Below, one piece after another: positions 17,499 through 26,407 of a stretch of 64,000 bases of DNA (position 1 is its first letter; each line of letters begins with the position of its first letter). A program made the position numbers and the translations under genes. The DNA is from Paenibacillus sp. FSL H7-0326 (GTDB lineage: Bacteria; Bacillota; Bacilli; Paenibacillales; Paenibacillaceae). The notes beneath the pieces are model-generated. The model worked only from the letters and a program-made list of their open reading frames with translations, did not search any database and was not told the origin of the DNA. The stretch is taken from contig NZ_MPVN01000001.1 in the NCBI RefSeq assembly GCF_001955535.1, positions 2,170,001-2,234,000 on the forward strand. Reading direction: 5' to 3'.

Positions 17499-18335
17499 TC
17501 AGATCAGCTGCCCTTCTCTTGCTGCGGCTGCCATGGCATAGTCAATTTCCTCCGGCACGGCAAAATCGTTCTGAGGCAGCGCTCGCCATAATGCCTGTGT
17601 ATACGGGTGACGAAGACGCTCGCCCTTCCCAGTAAAATCAGCAGCCTCCGCCATTTCAAGTACCGTCCCGGAATAGAACACGGCAACCCGGTCCGCAATG
17701 GACAAAGCCGCTTCCAAATCATGTGTTATAAACACAACAGCTGTGCCGGCATCCGCAAACTGCCTGAACATATTCAGCGTCTCCTGTACAACCCCCTCAT
17801 CGAGTCCCGGCGTAGGCTCATCAGCAATGAGCAGTCTGGCGCCGCTGACCGATGCAATGGATACAAGCACACGCCGGGCCATCCCGCCCGACAGCTGAAA
17901 CGGGTAGCGCTTCGCCGCCTTCGGACCAAGCCGCATTTTTCGAAAGGCTTTGATCTGCTCCTCGACAGGATCTCCAACCCGCACAGCTTGTCTGACCTGC
18001 ATGCCAACTCTCATCAGTGGATCAAGGAAGTCAACAGATTGTGGCACAATTGCGATTTCTCTGCCTCTCAGCTTCTTAATCAGCTTTGGAGTAAGGGACT
18101 GTCCATCGAAGGTGAGACTTCCATTCCATTTAGCGTTTCTTGGTAAAATTCCTAGTATAGCGTGGGCCAGCAGGCTTTTACCTGAACCGCTGGCTCCAAC
18201 GACCGCTACAATTTCACCTGGATCAATGGTCATGGAAAGATTACGGATCATGGGCATATCCATCTGCCTGAGTCCCTTGTCATATCGGGTAAACGAAATA
18301 TTTAAATCGTGGATTTCCAATAAAGATGTTGTCAT
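17499..18335 (-). CDS. ABC transporter ATP-binding protein, NikD/OppD-like
   Basis: First ATPase of the importer, 278 residues. Walker A is VGASGSGKSLLAHAILG, the Q-loop lies in AIVPQSVDFLDPLMRVG, the signature is LSGGMARRVLVSIA and Walker B LLIADEPTPGLDEG. The C-terminal piece (GERLRHPYTQALWRALPQND) matches the oligopeptide/nickel transporter C-terminal region. It follows the NikC-like permease by 12 bp. Confidence 0.9.
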   Translation of the reverse strand: MTTSLLEIHDLNISFTRYDKGLRQMDMPMIRNLSMTIDPGEIVAVVGASGSGKSLLAHAILGILPRNAKWNGSLTFDGQSLTPKLIKKLRGREIAIVPQSVDFLDPLMRVGMQVRQAVRVGDPVEEQIKAFRKMRLGPKAAKRYPFQLSGGMARRVLVSIASVSGARLLIADEPTPGLDEGVVQETLNMFRQFADAGTAVVFITHDLEAALSIADRVAVFYSGTVLEMAEAADFTGKGERLRHPYTQALWRALPQNDFAVPEEIDYAMAAAAREGQLI

Positions 18336-18347
18336 AGGCTCTCCCTT

Positions 18348-19175
18348 CTACTCCTGTGAACGATGCGGACTGATCAGCGCATGCAAATTCTCGGCCAGCA
18401 CATCAAACGCACGTACGACAATAAGCAGGCATAGTCCCGGGAAGAATGCCAGCCACCACATGCCTGTGGACAAATACCTCATCGATTCCGACAAAATGAT
18501 GCCGATTGCCGGCTGATGCGGTGACAACCCCATGCCGAGGAAGGTTATAGAGGCCTCATGCAGAATCGCGTGCGGGAACAGCAGGAGTGTCCCAACAATA
18601 AACTGGGGGAGCAGATGAGGCAGCAGATGCCTCGTCGCAATCCACCATTTGGACCTGCCCATCTGCTCGGATATAAGCACGAACTCGCTCGTTTTCAAAT
18701 ACATTATTTCTGCACGAATCAAACGGGCAAGGCTCGGCCAATGCGTCAGTCCTACCGCAATAATGACTCCCTTGACGCCGCCGCCCATGACAAATGCGAG
18801 CAATATAAGCAGAACCAGATGCGGTACACTCAGGAACAGGTCAATCAGCCATGTAATGATTCGGTCGACGGTTCTGCCAAGGCTAGCTGCCATCAGTCCA
18901 AGTACAGCCGCAATCATTCCACTTGCCAGAGCTGCTGTCAGGCCGACACCAAGACTGAGAACAAGTCCTTTCATCGTTCTGGCGAGCATATCACGTCCCA
19001 GCCAGTCTGTTCCGAACGGATGTGCAAGAGATGGTGCCTGGTTCCGCTCAGTCAAATGAGTATCTAACATGGAGCTGCTCTGCAAGAGTGCAAGCAGTAC
19101 CGGAATAACTAGCAGAACGATCGCAATGACTGAATAGATCACCGTTCTCGTTCTGCGATTAAGCGTGGTCATCAT
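18348..19175 (-). CDS. ABC transporter permease, NikC/DppC-like
   Basis: Integral membrane subunit of 275 residues. It has an N-terminal helix, the family motif FGTDWLGRDMLARTMKGL, about five further helices, and the EAA coupling loop around ISEQMGRSKWWIATRHLLPH. Its start overlaps the end of the NikB-like gene by 4 bp (ATGA-type coupling). Confidence 0.91.
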   Translation of the reverse strand: MMTTLNRRTRTVIYSVIAIVLLVIPVLLALLQSSSMLDTHLTERNQAPSLAHPFGTDWLGRDMLARTMKGLVLSLGVGLTAALASGMIAAVLGLMAASLGRTVDRIITWLIDLFLSVPHLVLLILLAFVMGGGVKGVIIAVGLTHWPSLARLIRAEIMYLKTSEFVLISEQMGRSKWWIATRHLLPHLLPQFIVGTLLLFPHAILHEASITFLGMGLSPHQPAIGIILSESMRYLSTGMWWLAFFPGLCLLIVVRAFDVLAENLHALISPHRSQE

Positions 19176-20167
19176 AGCGATTGTCCCTCCCTGATTCGAG
19201 GGTCAATCCAGCGGTATACAAGCTCTGATAGGAGATTACCTGTGAAAACAAACAGCGTACTGAACAGCACAATGCCCATCAATAGCGGAACGTCGCCGCG
19301 CGTGCTCGCCTCCACCGTTGCTTGTCCCAGTCCGGGGTAAGAAAATACCTGTTCGACCAATACGGCACCACCAAACAGCTCGCTGAAGGAAGCGAACTGC
19401 AGCGTCACTGCGGGCAGGAGGATGTTGCGAAGTCCATGCCGGCGGAACAGGATGAAGCCGGCTTCGCCTCTTGCCTTCGCAAACAGTACATATTCGCTAT
19501 CCAGCACCTCGACCAGCTTCTCTCGGGTATGCAGAGCAATATTGGATATTCCTACAATGCTGAGCGTGAGAGCTGGCAGGATCATATGACGCACCCGGTC
19601 CAGCCAGGTAACCTCTGCCGCTTCAACCCCTGCTGGAACACCCAGACCCACCGGAAAGACAGGAATCCATACCGTAAACAGAATGAGCAGCAGCAGACCC
19701 GCCCAGAACGTCGGTGTGGATGACAGGCCATAGCAGTACCACTTGATGATGCGGTCAATCCAGGTTCCCTGCTTCATCGCTGCCAGTACTCCGGCGGCAA
19801 ACCCGATCAATCCCGACAGCACCCAGGCTGCAAGCATAAGCACGAGAGAGCTCTTGAATCGATCTGCAATGACATCCAATACAGGTTCGCGGTGAATCAT
19901 TGAAGTCCCGAAGTCGCCTTGTACCAGCGCATTGCCCCATGCTAGAAACCGCTCTACAGGCGGATCATTCAGCCCCCAGTATTCGGATATCGCTGCACGC
20001 TGCTCTGGGCTTACACGGAGCATATCTGCTCCGATATAAGCCTGCGTCGGATCAATCGGTGTATTGCTGATTAATATGAAGGTAATGACGCTTACGGCAG
20101 CAAGCAAGAGAATAAGCTTGAAGAACTGCCGTGCCACAAATTTAACGGTAACGGTCATCACGGCCAT
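19172..20167 (-). CDS. ABC transporter permease, NikB/DppB-like
   Basis: Integral membrane subunit of 331 residues with six predicted helices. The family N-terminus is FVARQFFKLILLLAAVSVIT, and the motif WGLNDPPVERFLAWGNALVQ places the periplasmic segment. The EAA loop is YVLFAKARGEAGFILFRRHG. It begins 3 bp after the binding-protein gene. Confidence 0.91.
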   Translation of the reverse strand: MAVMTVTVKFVARQFFKLILLLAAVSVITFILISNTPIDPTQAYIGADMLRVSPEQRAAISEYWGLNDPPVERFLAWGNALVQGDFGTSMIHREPVLDVIADRFKSSLVLMLAAWVLSGLIGFAAGVLAAMKQGTWIDRIIKWYCYGLSSTPTFWAGLLLLILFTVWIPVFPVGLGVPAGVEAAEVTWLDRVRHMILPALTLSIVGISNIALHTREKLVEVLDSEYVLFAKARGEAGFILFRRHGLRNILLPAVTLQFASFSELFGGAVLVEQVFSYPGLGQATVEASTRGDVPLLMGIVLFSTLFVFTGNLLSELVYRWIDPRIREGQSL

Positions 20168-20170
20168 CAG

Positions 20171-21814
20171 CTATTCCTTCCATTCCCATTCTTCAATATT
20201 GGCCGTAATCGGCCAGCCGTGACCATGCGGGTGAATCTGCTGCTCCCCAATATCCAGCTTCTCGTTCACGAGATATAGATGGTTCAGGTTGACGAGCCAG
20301 GCCCATGGTGCGTCACCCGATGTGCTGAGGCCGGTCGTGCCGTCCCACTGTGCTTTTTTCCACAGCTCCATTGCTTCATCTTCGTCCGCAGCAGCAAGCG
20401 CGGCTTCCATATACTCATCAACCTGCGGGTTGTTGTAATAACCCGGGTTATAATATTCCATTCCAGCAAATTGGCTGCTGTACACATTGTACATTTCGAG
20501 CGGATCATTGCTTCCGAACCCTAACAATACAGCATTTGAGAACATCAGCTTATCAATCTCGTCCCAGCTCTTCCCTTCTACTGTAATGCGGATTCCCAAT
20601 GGCTTGACCATGTCGGCGGCTGCGATGGCAAGGGACTGTCTGGTAGAATCACCAGAGGAGTAGATCAGCGTAAATTCCGCTTCAATACCATTCTTGTCCA
20701 CGGTTCCATCTCCATTGGAATCCTCCCATCCACCTTCAGCCAATATGTCCTTCGCCTGCTCAATACTGCCATCCTCGAATACGGTATCCGAATTCCACCA
20801 TGGCAGGTTGTCGCTGATGGAATAGGCTGGTGTTCCTTCTCCTTCCAAAATCCCTTCTACGAGCGCATCGCGGTCAATGCCGACATTTATCGCCTTTCGA
20901 ATCGAAATATCCGCAGTAACATCATTGCCGATCGGGTAGCCCTCTTCTGTTGTACGGCCTTCCTCTGGCACATACGGGAACATAATGCCCCGGTTGTCAA
21001 CGGACTGCAAGGATTCGAGCTTCATCCCTGGAATTTGCTGTGTGCTAAATGCCGGGGTCACAAATGCAGCGTCAACCGTACCTGCTTTTGCTGCCGCAAA
21101 GGCAGCATCCTCCTCCAGGAACAGGAAGGTCAGCTTGGAGAAGCTGGGCTTCTCACCATAATATAGTTCGTTTCGCTCGACGATCAGCTGCTGCCCTTTA
21201 TCCCACTGGACAAACTTGAACGGACCCGAGCCAACGGGGTTCTGCGCGTAGTTATCCCCATAGGCATGTTCGGGCACGATGCCGAGTGTCGCCAGAACAT
21301 AGACGAAGGTTGATTGCGGCTGCTTGAGCGTGAGCTCCACCGTATAGTCATCCATGGCCATTACAGAATCTAGATTGGTGAGATCAACTACGGAGCTGCT
21401 ATCCTTCGCTGTTTCATATGTAAACACAACATCATCCGCCGTCAGCGCCTCTCCGTCGCTGAACCGGGCATCCTCTCTCAGCTTGACGGTCCAGATGAGC
21501 CCGTCCGTACTTGTCTCATAGCTTGCAGCCAGATCACTTACGATCTCCATCTCACTGTTACGTTTGAGCAGTGTGCTCTGGAACAAGGGCGAACCATACC
21601 GGCCCCAGCCTGTCGTTGGGTCAAATCCTGTATCCGGCTCACCTCCGACGGCAAGTATCAGTTCTTCCTTCCCTGCTGACTTGTCCGCTGTCGATGCAGA
21701 GGCTTGAAGCTCACTTCCTGTCTCCTTCTTGACCGGCTGTGCAGAACAGCCTGCTGCAGCAATTACCGCAAAAGCCAAAACCGCCAGTTGAATGGAACGG
21801 CCTCTTAACTTCAT
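20171..21814 (-). CDS. Nickel/peptide-type ABC transporter substrate-binding lipoprotein
   Basis: Extracytoplasmic receptor of SBP family 5, 547 residues. The signal peptide ends in the lipobox AAAGC. The body shows LAVGGEPDTGFDPTTGWG at the N-terminus of the mature domain and VELTLKQPQSTFVYVLATLG in the core. The C-terminus holds QQIHPHGHGWPITAN, a histidine-rich end suited to a metal or metallophore ligand. ATG 21,814 is preferred because GGGGGAG lies just upstream; the frame is open to 21,844. First gene of an apparent eight-gene operon. Close relatives are annotated as NikA or as CntA-type metallophore receptors; no metallophore synthesis genes lie in the window. Confidence 0.87.
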   Translation of the reverse strand: MKLRGRSIQLAVLAFAVIAAAGCSAQPVKKETGSELQASASTADKSAGKEELILAVGGEPDTGFDPTTGWGRYGSPLFQSTLLKRNSEMEIVSDLAASYETSTDGLIWTVKLREDARFSDGEALTADDVVFTYETAKDSSSVVDLTNLDSVMAMDDYTVELTLKQPQSTFVYVLATLGIVPEHAYGDNYAQNPVGSGPFKFVQWDKGQQLIVERNELYYGEKPSFSKLTFLFLEEDAAFAAAKAGTVDAAFVTPAFSTQQIPGMKLESLQSVDNRGIMFPYVPEEGRTTEEGYPIGNDVTADISIRKAINVGIDRDALVEGILEGEGTPAYSISDNLPWWNSDTVFEDGSIEQAKDILAEGGWEDSNGDGTVDKNGIEAEFTLIYSSGDSTRQSLAIAAADMVKPLGIRITVEGKSWDEIDKLMFSNAVLLGFGSNDPLEMYNVYSSQFAGMEYYNPGYYNNPQVDEYMEAALAAADEDEAMELWKKAQWDGTTGLSTSGDAPWAWLVNLNHLYLVNEKLDIGEQQIHPHGHGWPITANIEEWEWKE

Positions 21815-21888
21815 ACTCCCCCGCTTCCTCTCTATGAACAACATAAAATGAACTTCGACAATTTTACCACTGCTATGCGATCTGTCTG

Positions 21889-21902
21889 TTACCTCACGGT
21901 AA
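21889..21902. promoter_or_regulatory. Small inverted repeat upstream of the metal operon
   Basis: TTACC-TCAC-GGTAA lies about 75 bp upstream of the binding-protein start codon, in the likely promoter region. It could be an operator, but it does not match a Zur or Fur box that I know. Confidence 0.25.
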
Positions 21903-22021
21903 AGGAAATGTAAAATTCTTTATTTTTCAATAAAATCATTCAAATTTCTTCTCTCTTTGACATTGTCATGATTAGCTTGGTGTACGTTTCTGGACCTGGT
22001 ATTTATGTGGATACACAAAAA

Positions 22022-22068
22022 AATAGCCAGATCATCATGGCTTAGATAAGCCATGATGATCTGGCTAT
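22022..22068 (-). terminator. Very strong terminator of the yerB-like gene
   Basis: A perfect 22-bp stem (22,023-22,044 with 22,047-22,068) and a 2-base loop, followed on the minus strand by a run of Ts. The stop codon of the gene is 4 bp away. Confidence 0.93.
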
Positions 22069-22072
22069 GTGG

Positions 22073-23152
22073 TTAATGTAACGTAATATGCTCTTCAAGT
22101 GCAGGAGAATCGGGCACAATGCTGAAGAAGCTTTTTCCCGGAACGAGCGGCAGCTCCTTCCCGTCTTTATAGAACCGAATGATGTCCCCTGAGGATTTTT
22201 TCCACTCTGCACGAATCAGCTGGCCCTGCTGGAACAGCATCGCCTCACCGCCGGATGACAGATCAAGGGCGAGTCTGCCTACATCATCCAGCACCCGATG
22301 TGAGGTCGACAGCACAACAATATTTGAAGCAGCTAAGCGTGTTCCATCATTTGCATCCAAATCCTCAGTACCATTCACGCTTCTTAAATATTGCTGCCTA
22401 GTTCTGTCGTATTCGTAGCTTACGGTATAGCTGTCGTTCAGATAATAAATATCAAATGAACGGACTGCTTCTCCGCTTACCTCCGCTCCTTGCTCCAAAT
22501 ACGAATATACGGGTGCGTTGTTCTCTAGTGAGTATCCTCGGTTCTCTGCGCCTTCTCGCAGCTGATCGACAGAAGAATACAGATTGTGCGGTGCTTTGCG
22601 GTCACTGCTGCGGAAATAATAAGGTCCGCCATTCGAGATTTCATCGAGATATGGCTTCCCCTCATTTTGCAGTATCGAGTAGGCAGCCGGGCTTCCTCCC
22701 GCATGTGCCAGTATACCTCCATAGCTCTCGCCAAGCTCGATGAGGTACGGGCGAATGCTGCGGATTGGACCTAACGTTTCGGCAGCTCCTCCGCTCTGGA
22801 AGATCGCAATCAGCCGGGTAATGCCCCCCTCAGCCAGCACTTCATATATATGATCGGCTTGACTAAGCCCGGATTGGGGTCTTGCTGCCGGGGCATTATT
22901 GATCATTACCGCAAGAGGTCTTTCATCGACAGGCTCTGCAGAGCGAATACCTGTTAACGGAGCAGCATAAGCCAGCTCAGGCTCGGGCTCCGCTTCGGGC
23001 TCTTCTGTCAACTCCTCAGCGGGCCCCGGCGTCTCCACTACCGGCTCTGACGGCTCAGCTTCCGGGGTGCTATTGGATGAGCAAGCGGTTGTAAGCAGGA
23101 TGAGTAAGAATAAGATGTATAATGAGGGCTTCCATTTTTCTACGATCTGCAC
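22073..23152 (-). CDS. yerB: DUF3048 lipoprotein, YerB-like
   Basis: Predicted secreted lipoprotein of about 359 residues. The signal peptide (YILFLLILLTTAC) has a lipobox cysteine. A Glu/Pro-rich linker follows, then the DUF3048 domain with RPLAVMINNAPAARPQSG and ADHIYEVLAEGGITRLIAIF. The function of YerB is unknown. The frame is open to 23,194, but no ribosome site precedes the upstream ATGs. AAGGAGG at 23,164-23,170 lies 11 bases before GTG 23,152, and starting there gives a compact signal peptide. Confidence 0.87.
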   Translation of the reverse strand: MQIVEKWKPSLYILFLLILLTTACSSNSTPEAEPSEPVVETPGPAEELTEEPEAEPEPELAYAAPLTGIRSAEPVDERPLAVMINNAPAARPQSGLSQADHIYEVLAEGGITRLIAIFQSGGAAETLGPIRSIRPYLIELGESYGGILAHAGGSPAAYSILQNEGKPYLDEISNGGPYYFRSSDRKAPHNLYSSVDQLREGAENRGYSLENNAPVYSYLEQGAEVSGEAVRSFDIYYLNDSYTVSYEYDRTRQQYLRSVNGTEDLDANDGTRLAASNIVVLSTSHRVLDDVGRLALDLSSGGEAMLFQQGQLIRAEWKKSSGDIIRFYKDGKELPLVPGKSFFSIVPDSPALEEHITLH

Positions 23153-23301
23153 GTAAGTGTGTTCCTCCTTCATCATCAGGGAAAGTAGCAGCATGCTTTT
23201 CTACCATTTAATCACAAATTCGAGCGAAATGTCTTTGATTTCCTGCGAGAAATTGCACAGATCAGATGAGATTCATGGAAATAGGCGTTTTTTTTGATAT
23301 A

Positions 23302-23319
23302 TTGTGATTTTTATCACAA
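23302..23319. promoter_or_regulatory. Rex/Fnr/CRP-type palindrome upstream of the DoxX gene
   Basis: TTGTGATTTTTATCACAA is an almost perfect palindrome with outer arms TTGTGA/TCACAA. It fits both the Rex operator (TTGTGA-N6-TCACAA) and the Fnr/CRP pattern (TGTGA-N6-TCACA). It lies about 190 bp before the DoxX start and 150 bp before the yerB-like start, so either divergent gene could be the target. Which regulator binds is inference. Confidence 0.6.
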
Positions 23320-23340
23320 ACATACGATGGGATATGTTTT

Positions 23341-23413
23341 AAGATAAAGACATCAAAAGAGTGATCACTTTTATAGATAGAACGAGCAAAAGAGTGTACA
23401 AAGATAAAGGCAT
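23341..23413. repeat. Mirrored pairs of short repeats before the DoxX gene
   Basis: AAGATAAAGACAT then AAAAGAGTG at the left, and AAAAGAGTG then AAGATAAAGGCAT at the right, so two blocks occur twice in swapped order. The left AAAAGAGTG joins a palindrome centred on AGTGATCACT (23,360-23,369). They lie between the Rex/Fnr-like site and the DoxX gene. They could be operator repeats. Confidence 0.45.
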
Positions 23414-23509
23414 TAACTTCTATCGCTCAATCTATCTTGATATTAACGAATGATCTTCAGACAAGGGGAATCCTACGATTCCTCACAAAAAAAGGATGGA
23501 GTGGTTTAT

Positions 23510-24043
23510 ATGTTTACAACATGGCTGAGAGAAAACAAGGTTGCAATGTGGCTGCTGACCGTACTTCGGGTATATCTCGGATATGACTGGATGACTCACG
23601 GCTGGCAGAAGCTGACGGGCGGAGGCTTTGATGCTACAGGATTCCTGACAGGAGCAATCGAGAAATCGACAGGTGAGGGTGCTACAGTTCAGGGCTGGTG
23701 GGGTGCATTTCTTGAAGGCTTTGCCCTTCCAAACGTAGAATTGTTTAACTTCCTCGTACCGCTCGGTGAATTCTTGGTCGGTGTAGGCCTCTTGCTTGGA
23801 TGCTTCACTACCTTGGCTGCAGTGATGGCGATGGTCATGAACTTTGCGTTCCTCTTCTCGGGAACGGTGAGCACGAATGCACAGCTGGTACTTCTGCAGA
23901 TCTTCATCGTTGTCGCTGGATACAATGCGGCTAAGATCGGTCTCGATCACTGGGTGATCCCTTATATCCGCGGAATGTACAACAAGTTTAGACATCGTAA
24001 GGACCCGGTGGCAAAAGTGAACACGAAGACGCAGCACACCTAA
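23510..24043 (+). CDS. DoxX-family membrane protein
   Basis: Integral membrane protein of 177 residues with four hydrophobic helices (such as TVLRVYLGYDWMTHGWQKL and FLVPLGEFLVGVGLLLGCF) and a basic tail. It belongs to the DoxX/DoxD-like family; members are linked to thiosulfate:quinone oxidoreductase or to redox and thiol stress, but their activity is mostly unproven. ATG 23,510 is chosen because AAAGGATGGAG precedes it; the frame is open to 23,450. The redox-type palindrome upstream fits a respiratory or redox role. Confidence 0.85.
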   Translation: MFTTWLRENKVAMWLLTVLRVYLGYDWMTHGWQKLTGGGFDATGFLTGAIEKSTGEGATVQGWWGAFLEGFALPNVELFNFLVPLGEFLVGVGLLLGCFTTLAAVMAMVMNFAFLFSGTVSTNAQLVLLQIFIVVAGYNAAKIGLDHWVIPYIRGMYNKFRHRKDPVAKVNTKTQHT

Positions 24044-24237
24044 GCCTCGAAATAGATGATATAGAAACAGGGCAGGCCGCCCGACAAATCTTCCTCCATC
24101 GAAAAAACATGGGGAGCAGGTTTATCGGGGACCTGCTTTTTGCTATAACCGTTCATACCGGCACGCTTCCGTGGTATACTCTCTTCACGGCCCGCTTGTA
24201 TGGGCATTTAATTTCACGATGGAGGTGTGACAACCCC

Positions 24238-24450
24238 TTGGCTACGAATCGCCGTTTAATTACCAACCTTGACTTTGAAGAAGCCATGACTCGCAAAAGA
24301 CGCATTCGCGTTTTTAAAGATAACCAGCAGATCGACTCCGGCGGTGTTATTATCCGCTATGATGAGATGACCATTGTCATTCAATCCAGTGTCAGCGATA
24401 TTGCCTATCATCAGCGGCAGGACTGTGAGTTCTTCGAGCTTAAATCTTAG
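24238..24450 (+). CDS. Small hypothetical protein
   Basis: About 70 residues, beginning LATNRRLITNLDFEEAM, followed by a basic patch (TRKRRIRVF) and a beta-rich segment (GGVIIRYDEMTIVIQSSVSD). No signal peptide or membrane helix. A TTG start at 24,238 with GGAGGTG ten bases upstream is the best choice; the frame is open further up, but that part looks non-coding. I do not recognise a characterised family. It precedes a bidirectional terminator. Confidence 0.65.
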   Translation: MATNRRLITNLDFEEAMTRKRRIRVFKDNQQIDSGGVIIRYDEMTIVIQSSVSDIAYHQRQDCEFFELKS

Positions 24451-24480
24451 GACCTGCCGGTTGCTCGTATATAAACAATA

Positions 24481-24529
24481 AAAGGCATCCCCTGGGGGAA
24501 GATCGTCTCTTCCATTAGGGAATGCCTTT
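24481..24529. terminator. Bidirectional terminator between convergent genes
   Basis: AAAGGCATcCCC and GGGaATGCCTTT pair around a loop. T-rich tracts follow on the minus strand (TTTTATTG) and, more weakly, on the plus strand. It lies between the small plus-strand gene and the minus-strand dioxygenase gene. Confidence 0.75.
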
Positions 24530-24543
24530 AACTTCGTTATAAG

Positions 24544-25320
24544 TTAACCGAATTGCCAGCAATTCAGACTCAAACTGCCGTACTGATAGGCTTGAAACCG
24601 CTTCTGTGCTCTGCGTTCCTTGTCTGCTGCTCCCATCGCATAGAATAAGGGTGCAAAATGCTCGGAAGCATAAGAAGGGACCGCATCTTGGGCATTCGGG
24701 GCTTTTTTCTCGTAATCATACAGGTCTCGAAGATTCCACTCCTCCAGCTTCAATGTGAGCCATTCATCAAACTCGGCAGCCCACGCTGCGGGTTCTGAAT
24801 CTGGACTAAGCTTCCTCAAATTATGTACCAGCCCACCGCTGCCAATCACTAATATATCCTCGTGTCTTAAAGGCTCCAGCATACAGCCGATACGGTATTG
24901 CTCCTGCTCTGACCGCATGGAATCGACAGACAAGCTGACGACCGGAATATTCGCTTCCGGATACATATGCCGAAGAATGACCCAGGCACCGTGATCAAGT
25001 CCTCTTCCTGTAACGAGCTTGTAGGGCAGATTCTGTGCCGCCATCAATTGGCCAATCCTCATCGACAGCTCCGGATCGCCCGGGGCAGGATATTCAATCT
25101 TGTACATTTCTTTAGGAAATCCGTAAAAATCATGCATCGTTGTATGAAACTCATCTACAGACAGTGACTGCACCGGCTCATCATAATGAGCGGAGAATAA
25201 GGCAATACCTTTCGGGACCGGTAAGCTGGCACCAAGCTCTCTCAAGAACGCTGTGTAGTTGTTGTCCTCTATGACGAGGGTGGGTGAACCGTGCGCAATA
25301 AACAATGCAGGTAACGTCAT
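24544..25320 (-). CDS. DODA-type extradiol ring-opening dioxygenase (LigB family)
   Basis: Metal-dependent dioxygenase of the LigB/DODA class III family, about 258 residues. Candidate metal-binding histidines are in LFIAHGSPTLVIEDN, LFSAHYDEP and RGLDHGAWVILRHM; SGGLVHNLR is a further conserved motif. Members open catechol-type rings; YgiD in E. coli acts on DOPA. The substrate here is unknown. ATG 25,320 is preferred to 25,341 because TGGAGG lies 10 bases upstream and the family begins with this strand. Confidence 0.9.
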   Translation of the reverse strand: MTLPALFIAHGSPTLVIEDNNYTAFLRELGASLPVPKGIALFSAHYDEPVQSLSVDEFHTTMHDFYGFPKEMYKIEYPAPGDPELSMRIGQLMAAQNLPYKLVTGRGLDHGAWVILRHMYPEANIPVVSLSVDSMRSEQEQYRIGCMLEPLRHEDILVIGSGGLVHNLRKLSPDSEPAAWAAEFDEWLTLKLEEWNLRDLYDYEKKAPNAQDAVPSYASEHFAPLFYAMGAADKERRAQKRFQAYQYGSLSLNCWQFG

Positions 25321-25430
25321 CGCTGCCAAGCCTCCAGACACAGGTAGAATGGGTGTATGTGTTTATTTTACATCTAGAGGTGGACGAAATAAAGTTGATT
25401 CATTCAGTACTGAAACATTTATTTCTTCCA

Positions 25431-26261
25431 TTAGATCATCCAATGCTGCCAGTCTTGGCTCGCATTACGCTGCTCTGTTAACCACGCACGGGTACGCTTG
25501 ATGAGCTGCTCACGTTCCGGTCCCGATGAAAAGGTATGGTCTCCTTGAAAAATAATATCCTTATCACAGCGACCCTCGCTGCGCATCCAGAATACCTTCT
25601 GATATAAAAAGGCGTAATCGACCGGGATCGTATCATCGCTCGTTCCGTGAATGACCAGCACATCACCTGAGAATTTGAGCGCCTCCTGAAACGGCTGGAA
25701 ATCGGCGAGCGATTCAAAGTATGCCGGAGTAAAGCGATAGCCTAAATAATCTGCCGCCCCCTCTTTGACAGAGGTGTCGTATTTGTCACGGCCTGTTATT
25801 TTTATAATATCATTAAAAGGATACCCTACAGCAGACCACAGAATAAGCTTGGTTACTCGCTTGTCCCTTACTGCGGTATGAAGTGCTGTAGCTCCTCCGA
25901 GACTGTGACCTAGCAGCGTCACCTGCTGAGGATCGACATCACAGCAATCCAGGGCATAGTCAAGCACGCTCTTCGTCTGATTTATCATCGACTGCAGCCC
26001 TTCAGCGCCATATTCACCTGTACTCTCACCACAGCCGATATAATCAAACCGAAGCACCAGGTTCCCGTCCTCCGCCAGTTCTCTCGCCGTTTTGACAAAT
26101 AAACGGTCAACACCAATACGATTACCAACAAACCCATGGCAAATAACGATCAGCGGTACTCGTGCCGGCTTCTTGCCTTCTGAGATTTCGGATACCACCG
26201 GATAATGGATCGTTGCTGCTATTTCCTCTTCCCCATGCTTAATGCCAATTTGTCGTTCCAT
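25431..26261 (-). CDS. Alpha/beta hydrolase family protein
   Basis: Cytoplasmic serine hydrolase of 276 residues. The oxyanion segment is LIVICHGFVGNRIGVDRLF, the nucleophile elbow GHSLGGATAL, the acid probably in VIHGTSDDTIP and the histidine in IFQGDHTF. It resembles acyl-peptide-hydrolase or feruloyl-esterase-like proteins (C-S lyase-associated type). ATG 26,261 has GGGAGGAAG upstream; the frame extends to 26,315. Substrate unknown. Confidence 0.88.
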   Translation of the reverse strand: MERQIGIKHGEEEIAATIHYPVVSEISEGKKPARVPLIVICHGFVGNRIGVDRLFVKTARELAEDGNLVLRFDYIGCGESTGEYGAEGLQSMINQTKSVLDYALDCCDVDPQQVTLLGHSLGGATALHTAVRDKRVTKLILWSAVGYPFNDIIKITGRDKYDTSVKEGAADYLGYRFTPAYFESLADFQPFQEALKFSGDVLVIHGTSDDTIPVDYAFLYQKVFWMRSEGRCDKDIIFQGDHTFSSGPEREQLIKRTRAWLTEQRNASQDWQHWMI

Positions 26262-26407
26262 ATGACTTCCTCCCAGTAAAAAATAACACCCAAACGAAAC
26301 CAAACTATATTTCAATTAATTCCGATAAGTTTAATATGAATTAGTTGAAGATAGTGTAGCACCATTCTTTACCGAAAGTCAATCCACTCCATGGAATTCT
26401 CTATGGC

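Noticed and set aside
21815..22010. NiCo riboswitch or Zur box before the metal operon
   Set aside because: The leader is AT-rich without the conserved G-rich junctions of the NiCo riboswitch, and the only inverted repeat (TTACC/GGTAA) is short and not Zur-like.
24109..24237. N-terminal extension of the small gene at 24,238
   Set aside because: The upstream frame has no ribosome site and reads as unlikely protein; GGAGGTG directs the TTG at 24,238.
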